Assembly (NCBI RefSeq): GCF_902506065.1
Contig: NZ_LR732912.1
Span: 280,529-344,528, forward strand
Length of the DNA: 64,000 bases
Source of the DNA: Arthrobacter sp. 9V
Lineage (GTDB): Bacteria > Actinomycetota > Actinomycetes > Actinomycetales > Micrococcaceae
Direction: 5' to 3'
In this document: positions 62,986 to 64,000 of the stretch, piece by piece
Layout: the number at the start of each line of letters is the position of its first letter
How positions within the stretch are numbered: the first letter of the stretch is position 1
Notes under the pieces: generated by a model
Told to the model about the DNA's origin: nothing
The model's database searches: none
The model's input: the letters and a program-made list of their open reading frames with translations, nothing else
Translations under genes and position numbers: made by a program

Positions 62986-64000
62986 GGAGCGCTGGGGCGG
63001 CGGCAACCGTGGACAGGATCCGGCGCGCCAGGGCGTCGTTTTCCCGGAAGGGTGCTGCGTTGGTGTTGGGACGGGCAAACGCCCCCGCGCCCCAGCCGGA
63101 CGTCCACGGTCCCACCGCGAACAGACCCTTCTGAGGAGTTGCAACAGGGGACAGGACCTCGTGATTCCCGGAGACCAGGAGTTTTCCGGTGGAGTGGGCG
63201 CCTTCGGAGGTGAGAAGCCTTTGTTCGGTACCCCAGCCGGCGTCGTGCAGGTCCCTCAACGCAGGATTCGCGGAACGTTCCACGGAAGCCGAGGGCAGCC
63301 TGGCCTCAATGTAGGCGGAAGCATCCACCACCACGGGCGACTGGAACGTCCCGGCCACGAACCTGCCGATGGAGTCGTCGGCGCGGACCCACATGCCAGG
63401 GCCCAGGAACTTCAGGAGCCCGGCCCTGTGCAGTGCCAGCATTTCCCGCAGCCGGTGCGCGGGAGGCCCCGAGTCCACGAAACTGAAGAAGCCGTGCCAC
63501 CAACCATGGATGGTCTGCTGGGAGCGGGCGTTGAGCCGCTCCTGGGGAACCAGCCGGCCAAGGTCCATGTATACAAACAGCAACGCGGTGAACAGGGCGA
63601 GGGTCTCGGAATGGTCGGGACTTGTCCGGAGATCAAGATCGCGATGGATGTAGGCGGCCACGGAGCGCTGGACGGTTTCATAGTCTGCAAAGGCGCAACC
63701 GCTCAGGGGGTGGTCAAGCTTTTCGAGGTCCAGTCGCAGCGCAGGATCCGGCACCGAGAATGCCACCAGTTCTTCCCGGGCAGCGCTGTACCAATCCAGG
63801 GCATCGAAGCGCGGCTCAAAGTCGGCCCACGTCCCCAGCACCCGCGACGGGTAGCCCGTGAAAAGCTCCCGGTAGTAGGCATAGCCGGCGTCCTTGGCGA
63901 TCAGCGGCCACAGCTGGGTGCGGAAATCGAGTTCCTGGTGCTCGGCGAGCAGGGCGTCGATGGCTGAGGACGTGAAGTATCGCGGACGCAATACCGGCTC
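62975..64000 (-). CDS. FAD/NAD(P)-binding protein, partial (runs off the window)
   Basis: At least 341 residues, continuing past the right edge: the frame is open from a TTG at 63991 back to 64000 without a stop. The visible part looks like the C-terminal portion of the large actinobacterial FAD-NAD(P)-binding proteins (VRADDSIGRFVAGTFQSPVVVDASAYIEARLP; GLFAVGPWTSGWGAGAFARP). The N-terminal Rossmann motif is outside the window, so the call is provisional. Confidence 0.65.
   Translation of the reverse strand, partial: EPVLRPRYFTSSAIDALLAEHQELDFRTQLWPLIAKDAGYAYYRELFTGYPSRVLGTWADFEPRFDALDWYSAAREELVAFSVPDPALRLDLEKLDHPLSGCAFADYETVQRSVAAYIHRDLDLRTSPDHSETLALFTALLFVYMDLGRLVPQERLNARSQQTIHGWWHGFFSFVDSGPPAHRLREMLALHRAGLLKFLGPGMWVRADDSIGRFVAGTFQSPVVVDASAYIEARLPSASVERSANPALRDLHDAGWGTEQRLLTSEGAHSTGKLLVSGNHEVLSPVATPQKGLFAVGPWTSGWGAGAFARPNTNAAPFRENDALARRILSTVAAAPALQPN

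Overview
The window is chromosomal DNA of a high-GC actinobacterium. Protein sequences, leaderless gene starts, a DtxR/IdeR-type iron box and actinobacterial rRNA leader sequences all fit the Micrococcaceae, most likely Arthrobacter or Paenarthrobacter. That assignment is inference from family resemblance; no search was run. Coding density is high. No phage, transposase, CRISPR array or tRNA gene was seen.

Layout. 1-7.9 kb: AsnC regulator, glutamyl-Q tRNA(Asp) synthetase, a serine hydrolase, a TetR/SDR divergent pair, an HD phosphohydrolase, an LtrA membrane protein and a GNAT-AAA+ fusion. 8.0-15.0 kb: a complete non-phosphorylating L-fucose pathway (fucosidase, fucose dehydrogenase, fuconolactonase, fuconate dehydratase, 2-keto-3-deoxyfuconate dehydrogenase, diketo-deoxyfuconate hydrolase) with a FadR-type GntR regulator, arranged around a divergent promoter. 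15.2-20.0 kb: an asparagine/aspartate utilisation unit (FadR regulator, asparaginase, aspartase, amino-acid permease). 20.1-31.2 kb: mixed housekeeping and hypothetical genes. 31.5-37.4 kb: a Wadjet/Mks-type SMC operon, jetA-jetB-jetC, with no jetD beside it. 38.4-43.6 kb: an iron-siderophore ABC importer plus siderophore-interacting reductase behind a DtxR-type box. 44.0-46.5 kb: two paralogous SGNH hydrolases flanking YciI and MarR genes. 46.5-49.3 kb: a flavinylation-type electron transfer operon (ferric-reductase-like protein, FMN-binding lipid/membrane-anchored protein, ApbE). 49.7-50.4 kb: cysteine-poor ribosomal proteins L28, L33 and S14. 50.9-51.7 kb: a collapsed rRNA operon with promoters, leader, about 75 nt of 23S 3' end and an intact 5S gene, but no 16S and no 23S body. 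51.7-64.0 kb: patatin, a frameshifted acetyltransferase, HU, a CopD-CtaG fusion, a thioredoxin-NHL protein, a DUF559-type protein, a HerA-like ATPase, a GNAT and a protein cut by the window edge.

Repeats are the most unusual non-coding content. Four intergenic families are visible: a 61-bp palindromic element (three copies), CCAAGTAG-ended palindromes (three copies), a composite element made of a long inverted repeat followed by 32-bp tandem repeats (two loci), and local 14-bp and 24-bp tandem repeats. Many genes carry a -10 hexamer exactly six bases before the start codon and therefore look leaderless. In two cases the upstream gene's stop codon forms the first half of that -10 element.
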